Shown piece after piece: positions 1 to 9,201 of a stretch of 16,675 bases of DNA. Position 1 is the stretch's first letter, and the number at the start of each line of letters is the position of its first letter. The DNA comes from CAZMRW01 sp964568805. Its GTDB lineage: Bacteria > Pseudomonadota > Gammaproteobacteria > Methylococcales > Methylomonadaceae. The position numbers were made by a program, and so were the translations under genes. Under the pieces are notes generated by a model. It saw only the letters and a list, made by a program, of their open reading frames with translations. It had not been told where the DNA came from and ran no database searches. The stretch covers positions 1 to 16,675 of the forward strand of contig CAZMRW010000091.1 in assembly GCA_964568805.1 (NCBI GenBank), in the 5' to 3' direction.

Positions 1-2
1 AA

Positions 3-338
3 TCAGCGTTCAAATTGAATCAGAATCGGTGTTCAGGTTGGGCCAGAATATGCAACGAACCCTGGTTAGTCCAATTACAAAACTCTGTAACCGGTCCGGT
101 CGCATTCTCCCTGTCCCTTATCGGCATAGTAGTAGCCGGCGGTGTCCTGATTTTTGGCGGCGACATTAATGGTTTTTTCAGAACATTGATATTTATTGTG
201 CTGGTGATGGCTTTACTCGTCGGCGCACAAAACATCATGTCAACCTTGTTCGGTAAAGGTGCGGTAATTACACCGCCTGTTAGTGTTGATTTTGAAGTAA
301 AACCACTCTTGACCTATAGCAAAGGAGTTGAAAACTAA
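3..338 (+). CDS. trbC: TrbC conjugative pilin precursor, 5' partial
   Basis: This is the major pilin subunit of the P-type mating pair apparatus. In RP4 the TrbC precursor loses its signal peptide and a C-terminal extension and is then cyclised by TraF. The reading frame is open to the left edge; a TTG at 15 is the first possible start in the window, but I see no signal peptide, so the true start is probably upstream. Counting from that TTG, residues 23-49 (NSVTGPVAF onward) and 55-75 form two hydrophobic helices, as in TrbC/VirB2. The run FGKG-AVIT at 79-86 matches the place where RP4 TrbC is cut before AEIA and circularised, so the mature pilin probably ends at G82. The N-terminal residues before W17 look unlike a pilin N-terminus, so a sequence error or frameshift near the edge is possible. 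The stop overlaps trbD by one base. Confidence 0.9.
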   Translation, partial: SAFKLNQNRCSGWARICNEPWLVQLQNSVTGPVAFSLSLIGIVVAGGVLIFGGDINGFFRTLIFIVLVMALLVGAQNIMSTLFGKGAVITPPVSVDFEVKPLLTYSKGVEN

Positions 339-649
339 TGGCACTCCGTGCTGTTCCCATTCGAAGGGCAGGGAATAGAATCAACTTGTTTATGGGTGCG
401 GATCGTGAGTTAGTGATGTTTACGGGTCTCATTGCCGCCGCATTGGTATTTAGCGCCCAAGAACTTAGGGCGTCCATCTACGGCGTGTTATTGTGGCTTT
501 GTTCGCTCTACCTGCTCAGGCTTGCTGCAAAAGCAGATCCCCAAATACGTTTTACCTATTGGCGGAGTTTACGATATAAGCAATATTATCCGGCACAAAG
601 TACGCCATTCAGGGATAACCCCAATAGCCAGGGTAGGCAGTACCGATGA
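338..649 (+). CDS. trbD: TrbD, VirB3-like inner membrane protein
   Basis: This is a small inner-membrane component of the conjugative type IV secretion channel, equivalent to VirB3, thought to work with the TrbE ATPase in pilus biogenesis. The product is 103 residues, the same length as RP4 TrbD as I recall it. It has two adjacent hydrophobic helices at about 25-41 and 46-63, followed by a basic, Tyr-rich cytoplasmic tail. The segments RRAGNR, FMGADRELVMF and KADPQIRF are typical of the family. Its ATG shares one base with the trbC stop (TAATG), and its own stop overlaps the trbE start (ATGA), so translation is probably coupled on both sides. Confidence 0.95.
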   Translation: MALRAVPIRRAGNRINLFMGADRELVMFTGLIAAALVFSAQELRASIYGVLLWLCSLYLLRLAAKADPQIRFTYWRSLRYKQYYPAQSTPFRDNPNSQGRQYR

Positions 650-3198
650 TTGAGTCGCTTACTTTTATTATTGCAGGCCTTGGCATCAGTCTGATTGTGA
701 TTTTACTGAGTCTGATTACCAAGGCGGATAAAGAGCGTAAGCTAAGCAAGCATCGTTCAAAGGATGCCAGTGTTGCTGATTTGCTCAATTATGCGGCCTT
801 GGTGGATGACGGCATCATTGTCGGGAAAGATGGCTCATTTTTGTCCGCTTGGTTATATACAGGTGACGACAAGGATAGCAGCACGGAGCAAGACCGTGAG
901 TCGATATCTGCGCGTATTAACCAAGCGCTATCCGGTCTTGGCAATGGCTGGATGATCCATGTTGACGCGGTACGCAGACAAGCGCCAGCCTACCCCGAGC
1001 GTGGCTTATCCTATTTCCAGGACGCTGTTACCGCAGCCATCGATGAAGAAAGACGAAGGCTATTCGAATCGCTAGGGACGATGTTTGAAGGTTATTTCGT
1101 GGTGACCGTAACCTATTTGCCCCCGATGCTCAATGAACGTAAATTTATTGAGCTGATGTTTGATGATGAATCGGAGTCGCCCAGCAACAAAACCCATACA
1201 AAAGATCTGATTGACCATTTCAGGCGCGAATGCCAGAGCATCGAAAATCGCATCTCATCGGCTATTCAATTAACGCGTCTTAAGGGGAACAAAATTGCCA
1301 CGGAAGATGGCTCTACCGTGACGCATGATGACCTCTTCCGTTGGTTACAATACTGCATTACCGGCATCAACCAGCCGATCCAGTTACCGACCAACCCGAT
1401 GTATTTAGATTGCCTGATTGGTGGCCAAGAACTCTGGACCGGTGTGATACCTAAAATAGGCCGACACTATATTCAAGTCGTCGCTCTCGGCGGTTTTCCG
1501 CTTGAATCCACGCCAGGTATGTTAACTGCCTTGGGGGAACTGCCCATTGAATATCGTTGGTCGTCACGATTCATTTTTATGGAGCCACACGAAGCGTTAC
1601 ATCACCTGGAAAAGTTTAGAAAAAAATGGAAACAAAAGGTGAGGGGGTTTTTTGATCAAGTGTTTAACACCCATGCTGGGCCGGTAGACCAAGATGCATT
1701 GGCAATGGTTCAGGACGCGGAAGCCGCCCTTGCCGAGGTCAATAGCGGACTGATCGCACAAGGTTACTATACGAGCGTAGTCATCCTCATGAACGAGGAT
1801 CGTAAATTAGTTCAGGACTGCGCCAGGCGAGTCGAGAAAGCCATTAACGCAACGGGTTTTACGGCCCGCATTGAAACCATCAATACGATGGATGCCTTTT
1901 TGGGCAGTCTGCCTGGCCATGGCGTCGAAAACGTGCGCCGCCCCTTGATTAATACCATGAATCTGGCTGATCTCATGCCAACCAGCACCATCTGGACAGG
2001 CCATGACACTACGCCCTGCCCTAAGTACCCGCCTTCATCGCCGGCATTAATGCACTGCGTTACGCAAGGATCAACCACCTTTCGGCTCAATTTACACGTC
2101 GACGATCTGGGCCATACCATTATGTTTGGCCGGCCTGGAGCGGGTAAATCAACCGCTTTAGCCCTTATAGCCGCTCAACTTAGGCGCTATCAAGGCATGA
2201 CCATCTACGCATTCGACAAAGGACTGTCACTCTACCCGCTAACCGCAGCCATTAGAGCCAGTACCAACGGGGTCAGCGGCCAGCACTTCACTGTTGGCGG
2301 GGATGATGACAAGCTTGCATTTTGCCCTTTGCAATATATAGAGACCCGCGCGGATCGCGCATGGGCAATGGAATGGATTAATACCATACTCGCATTAAAC
2401 GGCCTTATCACGACGGCATCGCAGCGTAACGCGATTGCCGGCGCCGTAGTCAATATGGCCAAGGAAAAATCGTATACGCTATCTGAGTTTTCAGTGACCG
2501 TGCAAGATGAACAAATTCGTGAAACCATTAAAAATTACACGGTTGATGGGGCCATGGGGCATCTTCTGGATGCGAAAACGGATGGTTTAAGTTTGTCCGA
2601 TTTTACCGTCTTTGAGATTGATGAATTAATGAATCTCGGCGACCGCTATGCGCTGCCTGTATTGCTGTATTTGTTCCGGCGTATCGAGCGGTCATTAACA
2701 GGCCAACCCGCCGCAATCATCCTGGACGAAGCCTGGTTAATGCTGGGACACGAAGTCTTCCGTGAAAAAATACGCGAATGGCTCAAAGTAATGCGTAAAG
2801 CGAACTGCTTGGTATTCATGGCGACTCAAAGCCTGACGGATGCGGCGAACTCAGGCATCCTTGATGTCATTATTGAAGCGACCGCAACCAAAATATTTTT
2901 ACCCAACGTCTATGCCAGGGATGAGGACACCGCAAACCTGTATAAACGCATGGGTCTGAATAGTCGACAAATTGATCTCCTGGCGAAAGCGATTCCTAAG
3001 CGCCATTATTACTGCGTTTCCGAATATGGAAGACGGCTTTTTGATTTGGCGATTGGTCCGCTGGCAATGGCCTTTGTTGGAGCAACCGATAAAGACTCCT
3101 TAGCGCTGATCAGGAAACTGGAATCCGTACACGGTCATGGATGGATCGCAGAGTGGCTAGCCTTGAAAGGCTTAGAGCTTGAATACTATCAAGGTTAA
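646..3198 (+). CDS. trbE: TrbE, VirB4-family conjugation ATPase
   Basis: This is the VirB4-type ATPase that energises pilus assembly and substrate transfer at the inner membrane. The product is 850 residues, close to RP4 TrbE. Residues 4-24 are hydrophobic and probably form a membrane anchor. The N-terminal half matches the CagE/TrbE/VirB domain. The Walker A motif GRPGAGKST lies at 495-503. Walker B is IILDEAW, with D694 and E695 as the expected Mg/catalytic acidic pair. The later segment FMATQSLTDA fits the conserved motif of this family in which a Gln senses nucleotide. All key residues are present, so the enzyme should be active. The start overlaps the trbD stop by four bases; only three bases separate its stop from trbF. 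Confidence 0.97.
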   Translation: MIESLTFIIAGLGISLIVILLSLITKADKERKLSKHRSKDASVADLLNYAALVDDGIIVGKDGSFLSAWLYTGDDKDSSTEQDRESISARINQALSGLGNGWMIHVDAVRRQAPAYPERGLSYFQDAVTAAIDEERRRLFESLGTMFEGYFVVTVTYLPPMLNERKFIELMFDDESESPSNKTHTKDLIDHFRRECQSIENRISSAIQLTRLKGNKIATEDGSTVTHDDLFRWLQYCITGINQPIQLPTNPMYLDCLIGGQELWTGVIPKIGRHYIQVVALGGFPLESTPGMLTALGELPIEYRWSSRFIFMEPHEALHHLEKFRKKWKQKVRGFFDQVFNTHAGPVDQDALAMVQDAEAALAEVNSGLIAQGYYTSVVILMNEDRKLVQDCARRVEKAINATGFTARIETINTMDAFLGSLPGHGVENVRRPLINTMNLADLMPTSTIWTGHDTTPCPKYPPSSPALMHCVTQGSTTFRLNLHVDDLGHTIMFGRPGAGKSTALALIAAQLRRYQGMTIYAFDKGLSLYPLTAAIRASTNGVSGQHFTVGGDDDKLAFCPLQYIETRADRAWAMEWINTILALNGLITTASQRNAIAGAVVNMAKEKSYTLSEFSVTVQDEQIRETIKNYTVDGAMGHLLDAKTDGLSLSDFTVFEIDELMNLGDRYALPVLLYLFRRIERSLTGQPAAIILDEAWLMLGHEVFREKIREWLKVMRKANCLVFMATQSLTDAANSGILDVIIEATATKIFLPNVYARDEDTANLYKRMGLNSRQIDLLAKAIPKRHYYCVSEYGRRLFDLAIGPLAMAFVGATDKDSLALIRKLESVHGHGWIAEWLALKGLELEYYQG

Positions 3199-3201
3199 AA
3201 C

Positions 3202-3972
3202 ATGAACTTTAATGCCCTATTTAAAAAACAACACGCTGCAATCACTGATCCACGCAGAGCTCATGAAAAACTGATAGGCGGGCGGCGTAAAGATGAAGTT
3301 GAAAACCCCTATTTGTCGGCAAGGCGCACCTGGAACGATCACATGCAAACAGTGATGTCGTCACGGCAAGCCTGGCAAATCATGGGGATCTTATCATTGC
3401 TCGTTGCCCTCGTCGGCGTGGGCGGAATGATACACATCGGGCAGCAATCAAGATTCATACCGTATGTTGTTCAAGTCGATAAATTAGGAGAAACCGCTGC
3501 CGTTTCTGTCGCGGACAAAGCGGTGCCTGCAGACCAGCGCGTGATCGCTTCGGCCATCGCAGCATTCGTAACGAACGCCCGGATGGTGACGCCAGACGTG
3601 ACCTTGCAACGCAAGGCGGTCTTCGATGTCTACGCCCTGTTGCCGGAAAACGTACCGGCAACACAAAAGATGACCGAATTTTACAATGGCACAGAAGAGT
3701 CCAGTCCTTTTAAACGGGCCACCAAAGAAATGGTCAGCACTGAAATCAGCACGGTCATGCCGCATACAGCAGATACCTGGCAGGTTGATTGGCTGGAAAC
3801 AACCCGAGATCGGCAAGGCGCAATAAAGAGCAGGCCTGTGCAAATGCGCGCAATGGTCACACTTTTCATCGTTGCGCCCACGCCCGCAACCACAGAAGAT
3901 CAATTGCGGAAAAACCCAATGGGCATATTCGTTCGGGATTTTACCTGGTCAAAACAGCAACAAGCCAATTAA
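3202..3972 (+). CDS. trbF: TrbF, VirB8-like channel protein
   Basis: This is an inner-membrane assembly factor equivalent to VirB8, which contacts the VirB4, VirB9 and VirB10 homologues. The 256-residue protein has a cytoplasmic N-terminal region (NPYLSARRTWNDH near 35-47), one transmembrane helix at about 58-78, and a periplasmic domain beginning FIPYVVQVDKLG, a signature of the VirB8/TrbF NTF2-like fold. Length agrees with RP4 TrbF (about 260). It starts three bases after trbE. The Shine-Dalgarno sequence is weak, so re-initiation by ribosomes finishing trbE is likely. Confidence 0.95.
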   Translation: MNFNALFKKQHAAITDPRRAHEKLIGGRRKDEVENPYLSARRTWNDHMQTVMSSRQAWQIMGILSLLVALVGVGGMIHIGQQSRFIPYVVQVDKLGETAAVSVADKAVPADQRVIASAIAAFVTNARMVTPDVTLQRKAVFDVYALLPENVPATQKMTEFYNGTEESSPFKRATKEMVSTEISTVMPHTADTWQVDWLETTRDRQGAIKSRPVQMRAMVTLFIVAPTPATTEDQLRKNPMGIFVRDFTWSKQQQAN

Positions 3973-3987
3973 TTAAAGGACGCCACT

Positions 3988-4887
3988 ATGAATAAACCTA
4001 TTGCTGTCACCTTAGTCACATGCCTACTCAGCATAGGGCAGGCTTCGGCTGAAAAGGACATGGCTGAACTGTATTTTTCCGATAAGAATCCGGTCTTGAC
4101 CCGGCAGGAAAAGCAGGCATTGGCTATTGCCAATAAATGGCAAGGTCACAATTCAATGGGCATGGCCCCGACACCCGGAAAAAACGGCGCTGTTTCCTAC
4201 CTCTTTGGCGTTCAACAACCGAGTATTGTCTGTGCCGTGTTGCAAGTATGCGATGTTGCCTTACAGGCGGGCGAGCAAGTGAACTCGATTAACCTCGGGG
4301 ATACGGCCAGGTGGACACTGGAACCAGCGGTTACCGGCAGCGGCGATTCTGAAGTGCAACACATTATCATCAAGCCAATGGATGTCGGCCTGGAAACCTC
4401 TTTAGTGGTGACCACGAACCGGCGTACTTATCACATCAGGTTGCGGTCACACAGAAAGGACTACATGCCGCAAGTGACGTTTACCTATTCTGATGAAGAA
4501 CAAAATAAATGGGATTTATACCGCAATCAAGCAAATAAGGAACGCCAGGACAAAACGATTCCGCAGACCGGGGAATACTTAGGCGACCTCGACTTTGCCT
4601 ATGAAATCAATCCAAACGGCTCCATTCCTTGGACACCCATCCGGGTTTTTAATGACAAGCAAAAAACCATTATCCAAATGCCGAACACGATGATGCAATC
4701 CGAAGCGCCAACCTTGCTGGTGGTACGCAGGGAAGGAGGGCTTTTTGAAGATGACGAAACCGTTCAAGTCAATTATCGCGTACAAGGCAATCGTTACATT
4801 GTCGATTCCGTTTTTGATACGGCCATTCTGATCGCCGGTGTAGGAAATAATCAAGACACCGTAACGATAAAACGGGTGAAACAATGA
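3988..4887 (+). CDS. trbG: TrbG, VirB9-like outer-membrane complex protein
   Basis: This is the VirB9 homologue, a periplasmic protein that joins TrbH and TrbI in the outer-membrane core complex. The 299-residue precursor has a clear signal peptide (residues 1-21, cut after QASA). The conserved VirB9 features are present: a central beta-rich region with a VVTTNRRTYHIRL segment near 140-152, and PQVTFTY-like strands followed by a charged linker. The C-terminal domain begins around 195 (YLGDLDFAYEI) and contains a PWTPIRVFND strand. A good AAAGGA ribosome binding site lies at 3976-3981. The stop overlaps the trbH start by four bases. Confidence 0.95.
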   Translation: MNKPIAVTLVTCLLSIGQASAEKDMAELYFSDKNPVLTRQEKQALAIANKWQGHNSMGMAPTPGKNGAVSYLFGVQQPSIVCAVLQVCDVALQAGEQVNSINLGDTARWTLEPAVTGSGDSEVQHIIIKPMDVGLETSLVVTTNRRTYHIRLRSHRKDYMPQVTFTYSDEEQNKWDLYRNQANKERQDKTIPQTGEYLGDLDFAYEINPNGSIPWTPIRVFNDKQKTIIQMPNTMMQSEAPTLLVVRREGGLFEDDETVQVNYRVQGNRYIVDSVFDTAILIAGVGNNQDTVTIKRVKQ

Positions 4888-5327
4888 ACAGGTTAGCCGT
4901 GACCCTTTTCATTCTGGCCTTATTCGGCTGTGCAAACATGGGCAACGACACTATGCCCCTGCTGATACCTGTTGGAATGGGTAATAGCATGGCATCTGAT
5001 TCCATTAAACAATTACAAACCCTGTATCCGCCGGCACAAACCGAATTCAACATCGGTCAACCGGTGCCTAAAACGGATGTATTCGGTACGTCACTGGTTT
5101 TTATGATGCGCGAGAAAGGTTATGCCGTGCAAGAATACAATCCTACTCAATCGACGGGAACATTAACCGGAATAGGCTTTCAATATTCCGTCGATAGGCC
5201 TGTATCCAGCGCGTATACAGGACTGTATCGGGTGAAATTAGTCGTGGGCAAGGCCATATTGACGAGAGCCTATACGGCCAAAAACAATATGACTATACCC
5301 GCCGGTGCCTGGGCAAAAATGGAGTAA
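4884..5327 (+). CDS. trbH: TrbH outer-membrane lipoprotein (VirB7-like role)
   Basis: This is a lipoprotein of the mating-pair-formation core complex that probably anchors the TrbG/TrbI ring in the outer membrane. The 147-residue precursor begins with a short signal peptide ending in the lipobox LFGC; C16 should become the lipidated N-terminus (mature CANMG). The rest is a small, mostly beta domain. RP4 TrbH is also a lipoprotein of about 160 residues. Its start overlaps the trbG stop (ATGA) and its stop overlaps the trbI start (TAATG), which places it firmly in the coupled operon. The assignment rests on lipobox, size and position more than on strong sequence motifs. Confidence 0.9.
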   Translation: MNRLAVTLFILALFGCANMGNDTMPLLIPVGMGNSMASDSIKQLQTLYPPAQTEFNIGQPVPKTDVFGTSLVFMMREKGYAVQEYNPTQSTGTLTGIGFQYSVDRPVSSAYTGLYRVKLVVGKAILTRAYTAKNNMTIPAGAWAKME

Positions 5328-6727
5328 TGGCGATGCCAAAGCAAGATGCCTTAAACGAAAGTTATATGTCGCCGGAGGTATCGCCAGACGATGCTTCCGG
5401 CCAGAGCGGCGTCAGGCGAGTCAACCACCTGCCCTTGTTTATCGTCGGCGGCGCAACGTTACTCTTCCTGGTCATCATGGCGCTGGTGGCAGCAGACAGA
5501 GCGGCAAAACAAAACGAGGCGGTGAATGACACGGAAAAAGAGAAGATTGCCCCTACCAATCTGGCCGCTAATGAAATTGCCGGGAAATACTTCAGCGGCA
5601 TCATACCGATGGAATCGACACCTTTAGAAATCCCCCAGCAATCTACGGTTCCAGAAGCACCCGCCGTGGCACAGCCGTTTAACCCGGATATTCCGCCCGT
5701 ACCTCCAAACGCATCCGGCACATTGAACAAAACGCCGACACCGGAAGAGGAGTTGGCGGCTCGTATCAGGCAAGTTAAATTGCAGCAATTCGAAGATGCG
5801 GTCAAATCGAAAACGACTGTCGGCGTAGCGGCTCCCCGCAGCTCGGGTTCACCACCCGAAGCACCAAATAATCTGACAGAACAGCAAGCGATGCTTTCAA
5901 AACAGATTGCCGCCAATCAGCCGACAGAAACCGATCCGATCATCGCTTACAAAAAACGTCTCGCACAATTAAAAGAGGCCGGTATCGTCGGTGGAGCCGA
6001 TGACGCGGCGCAACTGATGAACACGGCGGCAACAGCGGCAGATAAGAACGACATCAACCGCTATGCAAACAATGACCAAAGTGATCGATGGCGGTTGGAT
6101 TCTAGGCCAGAACCGCCGCATTCACCGTATGAATTAAGGGCCGGTTTTGTCATACCCGGCACGTTAATATCCGGGATCAATTCACAATTGCCAGGCCAGA
6201 TTATGGCGCAAATCTCTCAAGATGTGTTCGATACCGCCACTGGAAAGCACAAGCTATTTCCACAAGGATCGCGATTGGTGGGAACCTATTCCAGCGAAGT
6301 TGCTTACGGACAGGCACGGGTACTGGTTGCCTGGCAACGACTGGTTTTTCCCGATGGCAAAGCCATGGACATCGGTGCCATGCCCGGTGCAGACGGTGCC
6401 GGGTATGCCGGATTCAAAGACCAAGTGGACAACCATTATTTACGTATCTTTGGTTCGGCGTTGTTAATGTCCGCCATATCTGCAGGCGCCACACTGAGCC
6501 AACAAAACCAAGGCGATGGCATCAACAACGGCGGCGTGTTTGCGCCCAACGCACAAAGCACCTTGAGCAGCGCTCTGGGTCAACAACTCGGACAAGCGAC
6601 TGTACAAATGATTTCAAAAAACCTGAACATTGCGCCCACCCTCGAAATTAGGCCAGGTTACCGGTTCAACATCATTGTGACAAAAGATTTAACACTCAGT
6701 AAACCTTACGAAGCATTCGATTATTAA
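5327..6727 (+). CDS. trbI: TrbI, VirB10-like channel scaffold
   Basis: This is the VirB10 homologue that spans the envelope and gates the transfer channel. The 466-residue protein has a short cytoplasmic N-terminus, one transmembrane helix at about 36-56 (LPLFIVGGATLLFLVIM), a Pro/Gln-rich periplasmic linker (about 95-200) and a C-terminal VirB10 beta-barrel domain starting near 260 (YELRAGFVIPGTLISGINS). Family signatures include LPGQIMAQISQDVFDTATG, LFPQGSRLVGTY and the C-terminal RPGYRFNIIVTKDL. Length agrees with RP4 TrbI (about 463). A second in-frame ATG two codons downstream is a possible alternative start. Confidence 0.97.
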   Translation: MAMPKQDALNESYMSPEVSPDDASGQSGVRRVNHLPLFIVGGATLLFLVIMALVAADRAAKQNEAVNDTEKEKIAPTNLAANEIAGKYFSGIIPMESTPLEIPQQSTVPEAPAVAQPFNPDIPPVPPNASGTLNKTPTPEEELAARIRQVKLQQFEDAVKSKTTVGVAAPRSSGSPPEAPNNLTEQQAMLSKQIAANQPTETDPIIAYKKRLAQLKEAGIVGGADDAAQLMNTAATAADKNDINRYANNDQSDRWRLDSRPEPPHSPYELRAGFVIPGTLISGINSQLPGQIMAQISQDVFDTATGKHKLFPQGSRLVGTYSSEVAYGQARVLVAWQRLVFPDGKAMDIGAMPGADGAGYAGFKDQVDNHYLRIFGSALLMSAISAGATLSQQNQGDGINNGGVFAPNAQSTLSSALGQQLGQATVQMISKNLNIAPTLEIRPGYRFNIIVTKDLTLSKPYEAFDY

Positions 6728-6738
6728 AGGGGAAGGCG

Positions 6739-7533
6739 ATGAAAACAATTAAATTATCAAACACTAAAGCCGTTATTGCTCTAGTCGTCAGCGTAACGGC
6801 CCCCGTATCATCCTTTGCCGGAATCCCCGTGATTGATGGTAGCAACCTATCGCAAAATGCGTTGTCGGCAACAGAAGAAGTTGCACAGACCATTAAACAG
6901 GTGCAGGAGTATGCGACACAGTTGACGCAGTATTCCACGCAATTGCAACAATACGCGAATATGATCCAGAATACCGCGCAGCCTTCCTCATTCACTTGGG
7001 CTAATGCGACACAAATCATATCAGGATTAACCAACACTCTGAATACCTTGTCCGGTTACCAAAGCCAATTCGGATCGCTATCCAATTATGTAAACCAATT
7101 CAGAAACCTAAGCCAATATGCAAATTCGGCTTGTTTCAACAATATTTCGTGTACGCCGGGTGCATTAGCCAGCCTGAACAATACCCTCAAATTGGGATCG
7201 CAGGCCCAGCAAAATGCGAATGCCGCCAACATACAAGCCATTGACAGCCAACAAACCGCTTTGCAAACCGATGCAGCGACGCTCGAAAGATTGCAGGCGA
7301 ACGCGCAGACCGCAACTGGACAAATGCAAGCCATTGGTTTTGCTAATCAGCTGGCCAGCAATCAAGCGAACCAGCTCTTGCAACTCAGGGCGTTACTGAT
7401 CGCCCAACAAACCGCAGAAGCCACGCGTAACCAAGTCATAGCCGATCGTGAGGCACAACAACTAGCCGCTGATCAAAGTTGGCGAAAGGATACGCTAACA
7501 CCCGTCACACATAGTAGTTGGACAATTCACTAA
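6739..7533 (+). CDS. trbJ: TrbJ, VirB5-like pilus-associated protein
   Basis: This is a periplasmic, mating-pair-stabilising protein in the VirB5 position, needed for RP4 transfer. The 264-residue precursor has a signal peptide cut after residue 27 (SSFA-GIPVIDG). The mature start resembles TrbJ/VirB5 proteins, which begin with an IPVxD-type segment. The remainder is helical and very rich in Gln, Asn, Ala and Thr, with long stretches likely to form coiled coils (about 46-80 and 150-250). Two cysteines (C131 and C137 by my count, in the ANSACFNNISCTPG segment) could form a disulfide, as is common in this family. An AAAGGGG ribosome binding site sits just upstream, 11 bases after trbI. Confidence 0.93.
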   Translation: MKTIKLSNTKAVIALVVSVTAPVSSFAGIPVIDGSNLSQNALSATEEVAQTIKQVQEYATQLTQYSTQLQQYANMIQNTAQPSSFTWANATQIISGLTNTLNTLSGYQSQFGSLSNYVNQFRNLSQYANSACFNNISCTPGALASLNNTLKLGSQAQQNANAANIQAIDSQQTALQTDAATLERLQANAQTATGQMQAIGFANQLASNQANQLLQLRALLIAQQTAEATRNQVIADREAQQLAADQSWRKDTLTPVTHSSWTIH

Positions 7534-7544
7534 AGGATAGGCAA

Positions 7545-7820
7545 ATGAATTACAAATACATAAACATTGCGATTTTTGCGCTCTTGACTGCTTGCAATCA
7601 GGAGCCCCAGGAAACTGCGAAACCAACGGATAGTCTGGTTAATGCAGTCAAGCCACCGGCACCGCCAAAGGTCGTACCAGAAGCCAATGATGCGAATTGC
7701 AAGTTTGCCTATATAAAATCTATCTCGGATAAGTACATTCAGCAAACATTGGCCGATAACTGCATGCGGCGCAACACAGCTCTACCGCCCGTCAAGCATA
7801 AAAACTGGTCTATTAGATAA
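7545..7820 (+). CDS. trbK: TrbK-like entry exclusion lipoprotein
   Basis: This is a small lipoprotein in the trbK position. In RP4, TrbK sits in the inner membrane and prevents redundant conjugation between cells carrying related plasmids. I chose the ATG at 7545 because an AAAGGAT ribosome binding site precedes it and the product then opens with a short signal peptide and lipobox LTAC, with C17 lipidated. The 91-residue precursor has a Pro-rich spacer followed by a small domain with two cysteines (ANCKFAYIKS and ADNCMRRN) and a basic, Trp-containing end. That two-Cys pattern agrees with my memory of TrbK-type proteins, but the sequence is divergent. Exclusion specificity cannot be read from it. 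Confidence 0.75.
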   Translation: MNYKYINIAIFALLTACNQEPQETAKPTDSLVNAVKPPAPPKVVPEANDANCKFAYIKSISDKYIQQTLADNCMRRNTALPPVKHKNWSIR

Positions 7821-7836
7821 TTGAGCAGGCGTAACC

Positions 7837-9201
7837 ATGAAAAAAATCTCGATAATCCTTGTATTTTTCCTGATTATACAAACGCCCGAAGCATGTGCCG
7901 CAATCAATGGACAAAACATCCTTGATGATGTGCAAAACCAATTTAAAGCTGCCGCCTCTGTCTGGGCTACCACTCTAACAGCCAGAGCTTCCTGGTTGTT
8001 CTGGGTGCTCGCACTAATTTCTATGGTGTGGACACACGGAATGTTAATGTTCCGTAAAGCCGACATTGCAGAATTTTATGGTGAATTAATTCGCTTTGTT
8101 GTGTTCACCGGATTTTTTTGGTGGCTGCTTACCAACGGTTCGACAATGGCAATTGACGTAATAGACTCAATGCAGACACTCGGAGGTACGGCATCGGGAA
8201 TCAGCGGAACCACGCCGTCTGGCATTGTCGATGTTGGATTTAAAATATTTAATACGGTAGTCCAACAATCGTCAATCGCCAGCCCGGTTATGAGCACCTC
8301 CGGAATAATTATGGCGATCATTATTATTACCATACTTGCATTGATCGCAGCAAACATGCTCATTCTGCTTGTGTCTGGATGGATACTGGCCTATGCAGGG
8401 GTTTTTTACCTGGGTTTTGGCGGTTGCCGATGGACTTCGGATATCGCAATTACCTATTTCAAGACCGTCCTCAATATCGGCGTTCAATTGATGACGATGG
8501 TTTTGTTGGTAAGCATTGGACAACAGTTTATCAATAACTATTTCTCTCAAATGGACACCAACATGAACCTGAACGACATGGCCTCCATGCTGGTTGCCGC
8601 CGTTGTCTTACTGGTGCTCGTCAATAAAATTCCGCCCATGATCGGTCATATTGCCCAAGGTGGTGGTACAGGCGCGCTTGGCAACGGTTTCGGCACAGGA
8701 ACGGCTATTGCCGCTGCCGGGGTAGCGGGAGCGGCCGCTGCCATGGCCAGCAGTGCTGTCGCCGCCGGCGCAGCCAATATAGCGGGCGGCGCACAGGCTG
8801 TCATGGCGGCTGCGAACAAGGCCGCACAAAATTCTTCAAACGTTTCAGATCTTGTTTCGAGAACTGGTGGTGTGAGCAGCGCATTAGACAGCAACCCATC
8901 CAGCTCACAATCCTCCGCATCATCAACAAGCCCTCTGGCAGCGGCCATGGGCGATGGTGGCGCACACTTGGCATCGGGAATCAAACAGGTCATCAGTGAA
9001 AATGCCCAAGCACGGATCGGTCAAACCTTTGGCGGAAAAGTCGCCTCGGCTATCCATCAATCCCCACAAGCACAAGTGCAAAATGGCAAAGCCGCAAACC
9101 CAATATTTGATAGCAATAGCTTGTCGGGTGAGACTGCCGGTTCAGGGGATTCAATGGCTGACGAAATCGCTGCATTTCGTGATGGCACAGCGCGTTCATA
9201 A
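7837..9201 (+). CDS. trbL: TrbL, VirB6-like polytopic membrane channel protein
   Basis: This is the polytopic inner-membrane channel protein equivalent to VirB6. The 454-residue protein starts with a signal-like hydrophobic stretch (1-21, ending EACA-AING). Helices follow at about 50-71, 84-104, 155-195 (probably two), 208-230 and 247-265. The family-typical motif WILAYAGVFYLGFGG lies near 182-196. After residue 275 the protein becomes a soluble, Ala/Gly/Ser-rich cytoplasmic tail with amphipathic helices, as in RP4 TrbL. It is somewhat shorter than RP4 TrbL (about 528), the difference lying in this low-complexity tail. A 96-base gap follows, the largest inside the operon. Confidence 0.95.
   Translation: MKKISIILVFFLIIQTPEACAAINGQNILDDVQNQFKAAASVWATTLTARASWLFWVLALISMVWTHGMLMFRKADIAEFYGELIRFVVFTGFFWWLLTNGSTMAIDVIDSMQTLGGTASGISGTTPSGIVDVGFKIFNTVVQQSSIASPVMSTSGIIMAIIIITILALIAANMLILLVSGWILAYAGVFYLGFGGCRWTSDIAITYFKTVLNIGVQLMTMVLLVSIGQQFINNYFSQMDTNMNLNDMASMLVAAVVLLVLVNKIPPMIGHIAQGGGTGALGNGFGTGTAIAAAGVAGAAAAMASSAVAAGAANIAGGAQAVMAAANKAAQNSSNVSDLVSRTGGVSSALDSNPSSSQSSASSTSPLAAAMGDGGAHLASGIKQVISENAQARIGQTFGGKVASAIHQSPQAQVQNGKAANPIFDSNSLSGETAGSGDSMADEIAAFRDGTARS

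Noticed and set aside
5362..5916. Minus-strand 184-codon ORF opposite trbI
   Set aside because: trbI is clear from family motifs; the antisense ORF is Ala/Ser/Cys-rich and has no recognisable family.
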